Source of the DNA: Gammaproteobacteria bacterium
Lineage (GTDB): Bacteria > Pseudomonadota > Gammaproteobacteria > SZUA-152
NCBI GenBank assembly: GCA_021648485.1
Contig: JAKISS010000006.1
Location: 1-64,000 of the forward strand
Direction: 5' to 3'
DNA length: 64,000 nt
Shown here one piece after another: positions 1-9,448 of the stretch. The notes beneath the pieces are model-generated. The model had not been told where the DNA came from, searched no databases, and saw only the letters and a program-made list of their open reading frames with translations. Positions within the stretch are counted from its first letter, which is position 1; every line of letters begins with the position of its first letter. The translations under genes and the position numbers were made by a program.

Positions 1-2
1 CG

Positions 3-593
3 CTGCTGGACATTCTGGAGCGTGACATCATCCCCACTTATTACGCGCGTAATGGTTTTGGGTATTCGGAAGAATGGGTGCGGTTGTCAAAAAACTCCAT
101 GAAATCCATTTTGCCGCATTTTAACTCGCAGCGCATGGTGATGGATTATGTGGAAAAGTTTTATGCCCCGGCCAGCCAGCAACATCGCAAGCTGAAAAAG
201 GACCAGGCCAATCCGGCGCGGGAACTGGCCGCCTGGAAACAGAAAATCAGCGAGCGCTGGTCTCAGGTCAGTATGCAGCGCATTGATACTGCCCCGGAAC
301 AACTCATGTATGGTGAAACCCTGAAGATTCAGGTCAGCGTTTATCTGGACGGACTGGACTCCAGTGATATCGTGGTGGAATGTCTGGTGGGTACGACGAC
401 AGCTCATGAAGAGTTCATTGTGCAAATGCGTATTCCGTTGCAACCCGATGGCGAAAAAGTCGATAAACAACAGATTTTTACTCTGGACCTGGAGCCTGTA
501 TTGTCCGGTTTGCAGCACTATAAAATCCGTGCGTATCCATACCACACGTTGCAGGCACATCCTTTTGAAACCGGGTATATGATCTGGCTCTAA
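3..593 (+). CDS. alpha-glucan phosphorylase family protein, C-terminal part (5' end outside window)
   Basis: Frame is open from base 3: LLDILERDIIPTYYARNGFGYSEEWVRLSKNSMKSILPHFNSQRMVMDYVEKFYAPA, typical of the DUF3417-type glycogen/alpha-glucan phosphorylase C-terminus. Confidence 0.8.
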   Translation: MLDILERDIIPTYYARNGFGYSEEWVRLSKNSMKSILPHFNSQRMVMDYVEKFYAPASQQHRKLKKDQANPARELAAWKQKISERWSQVSMQRIDTAPEQLMYGETLKIQVSVYLDGLDSSDIVVECLVGTTTAHEEFIVQMRIPLQPDGEKVDKQQIFTLDLEPVLSGLQHYKIRAYPYHTLQAHPFETGYMIWL

Positions 594-772
594 CGATATT
601 TAGATTCCCTCTTTTTTGCGAGAACTGAAAAACGAAATTAAACGAGAAAATGAATGCTTGTTTTTATCGATTAAGCAAACAGTGAGCAGTCAGCCTGCGC
701 CCGTGGTAAGTGATGCTTACTTAGAGGTTCAGTGTGTGCCACAAATGTAGCAGAAAACACACAGCGCCTATC

Positions 773-834
773 ACGCAAAGGTCGCAGAGATACAGGGTAT
801 TTAGTATTTTTCTTCGTTTCTCTGTGACTTTTGC
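773..834. repeat. dispersed inverted repeat (GCAAAGGTCGCAGAGA ... TCTCTGTGACTTTTGC)
   Basis: Arms are imperfect reverse complements; same motif family as the repeat at 63684-63767. Confidence 0.6.
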
Positions 835-1206
835 ATTTGCATGCATTGGATTTGATAAAACAACAGGCCTCCAGGTAGCCCCGGTTTTTGACCAGGTATT
901 CTTAACTTAATTTTTTTGGGTTTAATTCCCCGTAGCTTGCTTCGGAGTTGTTTATTTGGCACTGGAGGCGCTTCCTGTGTTTGCAGTGTTGCCGTTGCAT
1001 GTCTGATACCGGGCAAGCTTTTCTCGCTGGAAGAATCGCTCAAGATGTTTGTTTTTTTACCTCCGATCATAAACCTATAACCCGAATTCTTCCGGCCTTC
1101 TTCTGTTTATGTATACAGCAGTTTTCTATGTTCGGCAACGTATAATGGTGTAGGGGATGCGGTATATTTTTGCCGTCTTTTTCTTTGCCGATTTGGGGTT
1201 TCCGGC

Positions 1207-1244
1207 AATCGCAATATGCAAATTAATGTTTGCATATTGCGATT
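1207..1244. repeat. perfect 16-bp inverted repeat with 6-nt loop
   Basis: AATCGCAATATGCAAA-TTAATG-TTTGCATATTGCGATT. Confidence 0.8.
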
Positions 1245-1502
1245 AATATTTGCGATATGCAATATTTGTTGTTGTTGTTTTTTATGCATATATACAGGGT
1301 TTTTTGTATTGCACGAGCACTATGCGTTGTTCAATCTTCCGATAACAATATCCTGTTATTCAGTTCCGATGTTCTACCCCTTAATTCAAGTTAGCTGTCT
1401 GTCAATTTACTAAATCAGAGTAAAGTTTGAACGATTACACCTATTGCTGGTAAGTAATTACGTATATAGAATAGAGCGGATAGAAAAAAATATTGCCGAG
1501 GG

Positions 1503-2015
1503 TTGGCTAATATCCAAATTGTTAAATATACGGGAGTTCAAATGGGTGTATTAAGGGCCGAGTTAGGTGATTTCAGTAGTGTTGCTTGTTTGAAAGCAAT
1601 TATCGTGGGTATAGAAGATGCATTAGGTGAAAAAGCGACCGCTATTGCACTCATTGCAGCTGGTCGCGCCAGAGGGCGACAGGTGATAGAACAGCTCCAG
1701 CTGACGGGCAAGCAGTTATCACCACAGGATTTATGCGATAAAGTTGCTGCTGTGTTGGGTAAGGATGGTACACGCTTGCTGATTCTTCATAAAATGGAAA
1801 AGACCGATGATGGTTATAAAACGTATTCGACAGATACGGTTTGTTCTGCGGGTGAGCCATCAGAAGGCTCCGAGCGCAAATGCGCCTTTACACTTGGTGT
1901 ACTGCAAGGAGTGCTTGAAAGCGTCTATGGTGGACGATTTCGTGGAAAACATACGGGCTCCGTATTACGAGATGGTGAGTTTGACATATTTGAATATGAG
2001 TTGATTATTCGTTAA
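1503..2015 (+). CDS. hypothetical protein, possibly V4R/hydrocarbon-binding-like small-molecule binding domain
   Basis: 170-aa ORF; C-terminal GVLQGVLESVYGGRFRGKHTGSVLRDGEFDIFEYE resembles V4R-like domains; ATG at 1542 is an alternative start. Confidence 0.5.
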   Translation: MANIQIVKYTGVQMGVLRAELGDFSSVACLKAIIVGIEDALGEKATAIALIAAGRARGRQVIEQLQLTGKQLSPQDLCDKVAAVLGKDGTRLLILHKMEKTDDGYKTYSTDTVCSAGEPSEGSERKCAFTLGVLQGVLESVYGGRFRGKHTGSVLRDGEFDIFEYELIIR

Positions 2016-2092
2016 CTGGGTAACTCTAATGTGATTCGTATGAACAGACAGGTTTTGTGCCTTACTCTACTTTGCCCGGTTTGCAGGCTCGG

Positions 2093-2761
2093 CTAAACAA
2101 TTTCTTTTATTACCTGGAAGGCTTCGGCAGCCTGGCAGCCTGCGGCAGCTCCCCTTACTTTTGCAAGTGCGATAATGGCATCCCGACTGCGGGGAAAGGG
2201 AAAGTCATCCAGCTCATTTTCGTAGAGAGTGAGTATTTCCAGTTTTTTTTCCAGATATGTGCTGATGTCTACATAGCGCTGAACAGGCATTCCCGAACCA
2301 TGTGGCGACAGAGAAAAATCAGTTTCCGAGGGTGTTTCATAACCATAAATACGGCGCACACCGGGGTAACGAAACCATTTGCTACAGGCTTTGGCGGCTG
2401 TGGCTACTATGCCATGATCGGTGTGTATGTCGTCAACATAAGGAATGTAAAGGGTGTCAGGGTGCACCGCATTGACAACGTCACCCAGTGCGGTGATGAT
2501 GTCACCCATAGGGAGAGTGTCAAGACGGGTAGTGGGCAGCCCGAGTTCATGGCAGGCGGCAAACCCTGTGGCTTTATAGACTTGAGCAATCTGCCTGGAG
2601 CGGTACTGAATGGTGTCGTGGTCATAGCCGTGTTGTTCATGCATGCAGGTGACAATCAGCCAGTGTACGGTATTGCCTTCTGCAATATGGCGTAGCAACG
2701 TGCCGCCACAGCCAAGTATTTCATCATCGGGGTGCGGGGCGATGACCAGAATAATACTCAT
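2093..2761 (-). CDS. PIG-L/LmbE-like deacetylase
   Basis: MSIILVIAPHPDDEILGCGGTLLRHIAEGNTV with the AHPDDE-type motif; later HTDHG. Confidence 0.85.
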   Translation of the reverse strand: MSIILVIAPHPDDEILGCGGTLLRHIAEGNTVHWLIVTCMHEQHGYDHDTIQYRSRQIAQVYKATGFAACHELGLPTTRLDTLPMGDIITALGDVVNAVHPDTLYIPYVDDIHTDHGIVATAAKACSKWFRYPGVRRIYGYETPSETDFSLSPHGSGMPVQRYVDISTYLEKKLEILTLYENELDDFPFPRSRDAIIALAKVRGAAAGCQAAEAFQVIKEIV

Positions 2762-3518
2762 GTCAGAATATCCTTGTTGGATGAAGTCGCTACGGGGCAA
2801 AAAACAGTGATGCTCGAAAAATCATAAGATTACAGCATCATAACATCATCACTCGAATCAAATTTCAAGTAAAATCAGCAAACCCGCCTGCAATAATTCA
2901 GGCGTATTATTCATATTTGTGCGAATAACACTGGCAATAGAAAACAAGTGTAACCTGGGTAGCCGCAAACAAAACCCAAGTGTATTTAACTGTGGCTGGC
3001 CGTAGATGTCAGCCTGGTTTTTTATCGTTGTAAAATTGTCACTATTCAGCCTGATTTTACAGGTGTTAGCTTTTTTCTTCAGAAGGAATCAGCGCAGCAC
3101 CATCAAATATTTCTGTTTGAGCGTAAATTTGCTAAGGACAGGTGAAATTCCAGTTTTTTGCGACAGCATTGATAATGCGACCTTTATTCATTATCATGCC
3201 GCTGGCATTCGCTGGCATTCGTCAGCTTCACTGGTCATTCACGGGCATCCGTATTTATTTGCGTAATACTTCCCTTGAAGTATAAGTGGTAATGGGAACC
3301 GATAGATGACTCACCCTTGATCAAGGGTTTACGTATTTGAACCTTGGACTTTATGTGTTTGCCAAGAATTGCTCCAAGATAAAGCTTTCTGAAACAGTTA
3401 CTTGAAAATTAATACATATCGGAATAGCGTTTTTTGACCGACGCGAACAATAAATGCGTGGATGAAAAGTCAGAGGCCTGATTCTGACGACAGCCTTGGC
3501 AGTGCGCTTTTGTTTTAT

Positions 3519-3693
3519 CCTAAATTAATCAGTTAAACCGTAGCGAGAGCGACTAAGGTGCGGAAGATAAAGCGTTTTTCAGGTTATTTTGGACGAAAGC
3601 GTATCACCCATACGGTGAGTTCAGCATGTTCTGAAAAATGCTTTAGATTCTGTGCCTTAGGCGCTCGCAGTAGATTTAACTGATTAATTTAGG
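3519..3693. mobile_element. MITE-like element with long imperfect inverted arms and 5-bp target duplication
   Basis: CCTAAATTAATCAGTTAAA ... TTTAACTGATTAATTTAGG; pairing extends through GATAAAGCGTTTTTCAG/CTGAAAAATGCTTTAGA; flanked by TTTAT at 3514-3518 and 3694-3698; no coding capacity. Confidence 0.75.
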
Positions 3694-4009
3694 TTTATGT
3701 ACGGAAAGGTAGTGAATAAACACATTTCTGCCGAAGTGTGTGACTTGGAACTGCACGAGAACAAATACGGTGTGGATTGCGGCGCATAACTCATTCAATA
3801 GAGATCCCGGCTATTCCAGCGATTTATGAGGTGCCGACTGTCTTGAAAAACATGGATAACTACCTGGATGGGAGCTGGGAGAAATTTGAACAGTGAATCA
3901 GGAATACTATCGGCTCGGCCTTATTGCAGAACGACATCAAAGAGAACAAGGGAGGTTTTCCAGAGAAAAATGCTTTCATTAAATGAAAATAATAGGAGAT
4001 ATAAAATAT

Positions 4010-5110
4010 ATGAGTAAAATCAAGATTGCTATCGTCGGCATAGGAAACTGTGCCAGTTCCCTGATACAGGGCATCCACTATTATCGAGGAAAGGATGAGA
4101 AAGATGCAATCGGGCTGATGCATTGGGAAATTGGCGGATACCAACCCGGCGACATTGAAGTCGTCGCCGCCTTCGATGTGGACAAGCGTAAAATCGGTGT
4201 TGATGTACACGAGGCCATTTTTTCTGCGCCCAACTGTACGACAGTATTTTGCTCCGATATCCCTGCATCCGGCGTCACCGTACAGATGGGCAATATTCTG
4301 GACGGTTTTTCCGATCATATGAAAGATTATGATGATAAACGCACATTTGTGCTGGCAGACAAGCCGGAACCCAGCGAAGCAGATATCGTTCAGCTACTCA
4401 AAGACAGCGGCGCACAAATCCTTTTGAATTACCTGCCGGTTGGCTCCGAGAATGCGACTCGTTTTTATGCCGGTTGTGCCTATAAAGCGGGGCTGGCTTT
4501 TATCAACAATATTCCGGTCTTCATCGCCAGCGACCCCGAAGGACAGTGGGCGCGCCATTTTGAAGAGGCGGGTTTGCCCATCATCGGTGACGACATCAAG
4601 GCCCAGTTGGGGGCGACCATTACCCATCGTACGCTCACCGATCTCTTCGCCAAACGGGGGGTCAAGCTGGAGCGTACCTACCAGCTCAACACTGGTGGTA
4701 ACACCGATTTTCTGAACATGCTCAACCACTCACGCCTGGCATCCAAAAAGGCGTCCAAGACCGAAGCGGTGCAGGCCGTGACCGGCAATCGTATGGATAC
4801 CGACGACATCCATATTGGTCCGAGTGACTACGTGCCCTGGCAAAATGATAACAAGGTTTGTTTCCTGCGCATGGAGGGGACGATGTTTGGCAATGTGCCG
4901 ATGAATCTCGAATTGCGTCTGTCGGTGGAAGATTCGCCCAACTCGGCAGGTGTGTCTATTGATATGGTTCGTTGCGCCAAATTGGCGTTGGATCGTGGCC
5001 AAAGCGGCATTCTGGAAGCGCCATCTGCTTATTTTTGCAAACATCCACTACGCCAGTTCACGGATGATGAGGCTTTTAAAATGATGGAAGACTTTATTAA
5101 TGGTGAATGA
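4010..5110 (+). CDS. inositol-1-phosphate synthase (INO1 family)
   Basis: MSKIKIAIVGIGNCASSLIQGI; LNYLPVGSENATRFYAGCAYKAGLAFINNIPVFIA; QLNTGGNTDFLNML. Confidence 0.85.
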   Translation: MSKIKIAIVGIGNCASSLIQGIHYYRGKDEKDAIGLMHWEIGGYQPGDIEVVAAFDVDKRKIGVDVHEAIFSAPNCTTVFCSDIPASGVTVQMGNILDGFSDHMKDYDDKRTFVLADKPEPSEADIVQLLKDSGAQILLNYLPVGSENATRFYAGCAYKAGLAFINNIPVFIASDPEGQWARHFEEAGLPIIGDDIKAQLGATITHRTLTDLFAKRGVKLERTYQLNTGGNTDFLNMLNHSRLASKKASKTEAVQAVTGNRMDTDDIHIGPSDYVPWQNDNKVCFLRMEGTMFGNVPMNLELRLSVEDSPNSAGVSIDMVRCAKLALDRGQSGILEAPSAYFCKHPLRQFTDDEAFKMMEDFINGE

Positions 5111-5134
5111 CCAAAGGTGGGTGAGGCTATTGGC

Positions 5135-6499
5135 ATGAAGTGCTTGATCATCGCCGCAGGCAAGGGCAGTCGTCTGCAATCCAGAGGTGATAGCAAGCCC
5201 CTCATTCCCATCCTCGGCATCCCTCTCATTGAACGGGTCATTCGTGCCGCCATGGAGGCTGGTGCGGATGAATTTTTTGTGGTCATTGGCCATCAAGGCG
5301 AGCGGGTGCGTGATTTTCTGGGGCATCTGGCGGATCGCCTTGCGGTTCGGATTACGCCGCTGGTGAATGACGATTGGGATAAAGAAAATGGTCTTTCGGT
5401 ACTCAAGGCCCGAGACGTTTTACAAGAGCCGTTTTTGCTGCTCATGGCGGATCACCTTTTTGATCCCGGTCTGGTCCGACCATTAGCGACGTTGACACTG
5501 GGCGATGGGGAAATCGCGCTAGTGGTGGACAATAACACTGGCAACCCGCTTATCGACATGGAGGATGTCACCCGCGTCAAGCTGGAAGATCATGGCTCTC
5601 CTGATTGCAGTGAAAAGAGTCGCAGTAAAAAAATCACGGGTATTGGCAAAGGACTGGCCGACTTCAATGGTTTCGATACGGGTATTTTCCTGTGTTCCCC
5701 CGCCATCTTCAAGGCATTGGAGCAAAGTGAAGAAAAAAATGGCGATACAACCCTGTCCGGGGCAATACGGATTTTAGCCGATGAAGGACGAGCCAAGGCC
5801 ATCCTGCTGGACGGGTTTTGGATTGATGTGGATGATCCCGCCGCCTTCCAGCGAGCGGAACAGGCTTTGTTAACACGACTGCGTGACAAGCCCAACGACG
5901 GGCCTGTCGCACGTTATTTAAACCGCCCCCTCTCCGTGCGAATGTCCCGGTATCTGGTGCAGCGCGATGTGACGCCCAATCAGATTTCTCTATTCTCGTT
6001 TCTGTGTTCCGTGCTAGCCGCCGGGTTGTTTATGCTCGGCGGGTATTTTTTCCTGATCGTTGGCGGTGTGCTCGCTCAGTTTGCATCCATCATCGATGGT
6101 TGTGATGGCGAAGTGGCTCGGCTCAAGTACCAAAGCAGCGACATCGGTGGCTGGTACGATGCGGTACTGGATCGCTACGCGGATGCCTTTTTGCTGTTCG
6201 GTTTGACCTGGCACCTGCTGGCGGTGGACATGAGCGGCTGGATTCTGTGGATCGGTTTCATGGCCATTATTGGCTCGTTCATGCTGAGTTACACTGCGGA
6301 TAAATACGACAATCTGATGCGTGAACGGGTCCAGGCCGGGAGCAAAGTCGGGTTACGGATGGGGCGCGACGTGCGCGTGTTCCTCATCTTTCTGGGTGCA
6401 ATAACCAATTTGGTGTTACCCATTCTGGTGTTGATCGCCGTGGTGATGAATATCGAGACCCTGCGTCGAGTGAGAATGGCGCTTGATGGACAGCGTTGA
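5135..6499 (+). CDS. bifunctional nucleotidyltransferase / CDP-alcohol phosphatidyltransferase, IPCT/DIPPS-like
   Basis: N-terminal MKCLIIAAGKGSRL nucleotidyltransferase motif; C-terminal DGCDGEVARLKYQSSDIGGWYDAVLD matches DxxDGxxARx8GxxxDxxxD; multiple hydrophobic segments. Confidence 0.8.
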   Translation: MKCLIIAAGKGSRLQSRGDSKPLIPILGIPLIERVIRAAMEAGADEFFVVIGHQGERVRDFLGHLADRLAVRITPLVNDDWDKENGLSVLKARDVLQEPFLLLMADHLFDPGLVRPLATLTLGDGEIALVVDNNTGNPLIDMEDVTRVKLEDHGSPDCSEKSRSKKITGIGKGLADFNGFDTGIFLCSPAIFKALEQSEEKNGDTTLSGAIRILADEGRAKAILLDGFWIDVDDPAAFQRAEQALLTRLRDKPNDGPVARYLNRPLSVRMSRYLVQRDVTPNQISLFSFLCSVLAAGLFMLGGYFFLIVGGVLAQFASIIDGCDGEVARLKYQSSDIGGWYDAVLDRYADAFLLFGLTWHLLAVDMSGWILWIGFMAIIGSFMLSYTADKYDNLMRERVQAGSKVGLRMGRDVRVFLIFLGAITNLVLPILVLIAVVMNIETLRRVRMALDGQR

Positions 6500-7067
6500 C
6501 TGCGCCAAGCAAAAAATCCGTGCAGTGATCGCCGGCTCGCGAGTGCCTGAAGATCCCGGTCACGCCGACAACACCCTGAAATGGCTTTTGCACCTGCAAC
6601 CGGATGTCGGCGTGGCTCTGCAATTAGCGGCACTGGCCCATGATATCGACCGGGCAATTGAGGAGGTCAAGGTACAGCGCGCAGATTTCGACGATTACAA
6701 CGCCTTCAAGGCAGCCCATGCCCGACACGGTGCGGAACTATTGCGCCCGATTTTAACCGCATGCGATGTGGCGCGAGATATTGTGGACGAGACTTGCCGC
6801 CTGGTAACGATCCACGAGGTGGGCGGCGACCCCGACGCCGATCTGCTGAAGGATGCAGACAGCATTTCCTATTTTGATGTCAACCTGCCTCTCTACTACC
6901 AGCGCGAGGGGTGGGCCGAGACCAAACGGCGATCACTTTGGGGTTATCAGCGCCTCTCCGCACGAGCGAGAAAAATCGTCGGGAACATTGATTATGAAGA
7001 AGGGGCGATAAACCGACTGTTGCGGGAAGTCATTCATGACAAATCGGTACGGCTGTATGGATGCTAA
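6486..7067 (+). CDS. HD-domain-like phosphohydrolase
   Basis: LAALAHDIDRA with upstream HADNTLKWLLHL and downstream HARHGAELL, KDADSISYFDVN; overlaps the preceding gene. Confidence 0.65.
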   Translation: MDSVDCAKQKIRAVIAGSRVPEDPGHADNTLKWLLHLQPDVGVALQLAALAHDIDRAIEEVKVQRADFDDYNAFKAAHARHGAELLRPILTACDVARDIVDETCRLVTIHEVGGDPDADLLKDADSISYFDVNLPLYYQREGWAETKRRSLWGYQRLSARARKIVGNIDYEEGAINRLLREVIHDKSVRLYGC

Positions 7068-7297
7068 CGATCCACAAACCGTAGTGGCTGACGTTTGCAC
7101 TCGGCAAAGCAATCTACGGCGTTGAGGTGTTGTATGTGCAGGACGTTTTCCGGTGTCCCGAAATATCGCCAGTGCCTGGTGCGCCCACCACTGTCTTGGA
7201 GATCACTAATCTTTTGATGACCAGAAGCTGGGCCCATACGAGACTGCGATGTTATCAAATCTCGATGAATAGCAACCTAAGGAATGGGATATACGGT

Positions 7298-7768
7298 ATG
7301 CCGACAACGATGAAGATAGGATATTATTTTTTTCTTATTACTTTTTTTTCTCCCGGTCTCACCTTTGGGGCGAATGCTGGGGAAAATTTTTTACGGATAG
7401 AGAAAAGCACACAATCTAACGCTGATCTACGTATTATCTCTATTGGTGGATTCGGGTTTGACGATGGAAAGATTGGTCATGTCGATTTGTCATATATCAA
7501 ATCTGTTAATGAAGGTGATAGCTTGGCGATGGATGCCGGTGCAGCTTATGCATATAACGCGGGTGCTACCTTTTTTGTCGGTGGGGGGTTTTTGCTCGGA
7601 TACAATTGGGATAAAAATGGTGTTATTGGTGCCTTTTATCCTGAAGCAGGTGTTGTTATTAACATCACAAAGTCAGCGGGAGTGATTCTTAGCACCAAAC
7701 GCTATTTCAATTTATATGACAACACAGAAGATGTCATTATGTTTGGGTTACTTTTTAGTGATCTTTAA
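7298..7768 (+). CDS. hypothetical exported protein, possibly beta-barrel
   Basis: N-terminal signal-peptide-like MKIGYYFFLITFFSPGLTFGANA; glycine/aromatic alternation. Confidence 0.5.
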   Translation: MPTTMKIGYYFFLITFFSPGLTFGANAGENFLRIEKSTQSNADLRIISIGGFGFDDGKIGHVDLSYIKSVNEGDSLAMDAGAAYAYNAGATFFVGGGFLLGYNWDKNGVIGAFYPEAGVVINITKSAGVILSTKRYFNLYDNTEDVIMFGLLFSDL

Positions 7769-7865
7769 ACAGACTCAATGTATAAGTTGACCAGGTGTCA
7801 CAATACACCGAGAAATTCCACCCGTAGCAGGGCGTGATCTCTCGCCATTTTCAGGCTTTCCTAAT

Positions 7866-8810
7866 TTACTCAGATTGAAGCGGTGTTCCATTCTTTCGGG
7901 GCTGACACTGTGGAGGCTGACCTCCATTGCAAATACAGAGAACATCGGGCGGGCAAAAACAAGGGTCGGAAATATACATACACCCTTGTCTGCTTTCACA
8001 GCTTTCTTTTGTGTCTGAACGTTGAATAAACCCGGTGTCACAGTGACTCATTGAACGACGACAAACCAATGTTTTTGAGTCATTAATTATCTCATTCACC
8101 ACCAAACTGCATTGTTCAGAGTTAAGACATGCACTGTGGCTTAACTGCTCACAGTTTTCACTGGCTTTAGTGCCAAGGTCTTTTTTTAATCCGGTACTGA
8201 ATTCTATGCTGGCACCCGCTCGCCCGGATGCGGGTGATGGGCTTTTGGGTTGCGGAATGATCCGCCGAACTGATTCCTGTGACATTTCATCGCTGGTTTC
8301 TATGGCAGCATCAAAAGTCAACTCTTCTTTGATTTTTGCAGATACCTGACTTTTTTGAAGAGAAGGTTTGGTGACTTTTGTTTTTTGCCGTTCTGCCTTT
8401 TGTTCTGTGTCGATGTCAGGTTGCGCCATATCCGTAATTTCAGTTACCGATAGCCGATCACTTGATGTTTCCTGACGGGCAGCCGATTTTTCTTTGGTGG
8501 CATATTCGGTTATTTCTCTTTCTTCAGTATGGATAACGGGGACATCAGAGCGGATGTCGGATACCGTGGGTGCTTCTTCGTGTATCAATGAAATCAAACT
8601 GACACTCAATGCCAGAACGGCAGCCATGGATACCGGCACAGCCCAGGGAGATCGTACACGCGGTGGTGTCGAGCTGACAGAGCGTCTTGCCTCTGCGCGA
8701 ATAGCCTGATCAATATGCTTCGGTGGTTGTGCCGTGCTGCCTGCACGATACAGGGTACTGATTTTTTTGTCGTCATTGAATTGATTGTCAGGTTGATCAC
8801 TCACAGGCAT
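7866..8810 (-). CDS. putative anti-sigma factor / membrane protein with Cys-rich C-terminal domain
   Basis: Overlaps the 3' end of an ECF sigma gene; single hydrophobic segment (PWAVPVSMAAVLALSVSLISLI); many cysteines in the last ~90 aa. Confidence 0.6.
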   Translation of the reverse strand: MPVSDQPDNQFNDDKKISTLYRAGSTAQPPKHIDQAIRAEARRSVSSTPPRVRSPWAVPVSMAAVLALSVSLISLIHEEAPTVSDIRSDVPVIHTEEREITEYATKEKSAARQETSSDRLSVTEITDMAQPDIDTEQKAERQKTKVTKPSLQKSQVSAKIKEELTFDAAIETSDEMSQESVRRIIPQPKSPSPASGRAGASIEFSTGLKKDLGTKASENCEQLSHSACLNSEQCSLVVNEIINDSKTLVCRRSMSHCDTGFIQRSDTKESCESRQGCMYISDPCFCPPDVLCICNGGQPPQCQPRKNGTPLQSE

Positions 8811-9430
8811 TCCTCCGGCATGAGTTCCCGCAACTTTTTCATGGCATAACGCAATCGGCTTTTTGCTGTTTCGAGCGTTACACCCGTGATTTCGGCAATA
8901 TGCCCGAGAGTATGTTCACCTTCATGTTTCAGAATAAACGTTTCATGTTGTTCGTGGGGTAAGCGGCTGACATGGGTTTGTAATTGTTCAATGCAGTCGG
9001 CAGTGTGCGCGTGCAGACTTGGGTCATCATTACCGGCGTTGGCAATGTCCTCATGATTTGTTTCCGGGTCGCTGACAGGTCTTGCGGACACTCGTCTTGC
9101 GTGGTCAATCATTCGATTACGGGCAATCTGGAATAGATAGGTGCTGAAGCGTGCAGAAGGCTGGTATTGCTCCCGGGCGCGAATCAGATTACTCCATACT
9201 TCCTGAAAAAGCTCTTCTGTGATGGCATGATGGTGCCTGGTTTGTTTCAGGATATAACGAAACAGAGGAACCTTGTGCCGCTCATATAACATATCAAAAG
9301 CAGAAACATCGCCATCACGGGAAAACTTCAACATTAAATTTTCATCGTTATTGTCGTGTATCACGTATTTTCCAATGCTATAACGACGGTGGAAATGATA
9401 CACGGCCTGAATCATTGTACCGTGTACCAT
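8801..9430 (-). CDS. ECF-type RNA polymerase sigma factor
   Basis: ITEELFQEVWSNLIRAREQYQPSARFSTYLFQIARNRMIDHAR and C-terminal HTH LGHIAEITGVTLETAKSRLRYAMKKLRE. Confidence 0.9.
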   Translation of the reverse strand: MVHGTMIQAVYHFHRRYSIGKYVIHDNNDENLMLKFSRDGDVSAFDMLYERHKVPLFRYILKQTRHHHAITEELFQEVWSNLIRAREQYQPSARFSTYLFQIARNRMIDHARRVSARPVSDPETNHEDIANAGNDDPSLHAHTADCIEQLQTHVSRLPHEQHETFILKHEGEHTLGHIAEITGVTLETAKSRLRYAMKKLRELMPEECL

Positions 9431-9448
9431 TATTGTTCAATCATTCAT

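Noticed and set aside
801-1070. 89-aa minus-strand ORF (KLRGIKPKKIKLRIPGQKPG)
   Set aside because: Low complexity and adjacent to a repeat; looks like translated repeat DNA rather than a gene.
2057-2695. 212-aa + strand ORF
   Set aside because: Lies antisense to the PIG-L-like deacetylase gene, which has clear family motifs.
3700-3900. Reading frame IPAIYEVPTVLKNMDNYLDGSWEKFEQ*
   Set aside because: Short, interrupted by a stop upstream and with no recognisable family; may be a gene remnant but not supportable.
7064-7258. 64-aa minus-strand ORF (HWRYFGTPENVLHIQHLNAVDCF)
   Set aside because: Short, lacks an identified family and overlaps the upstream region of the 7298 gene; cannot be supported.
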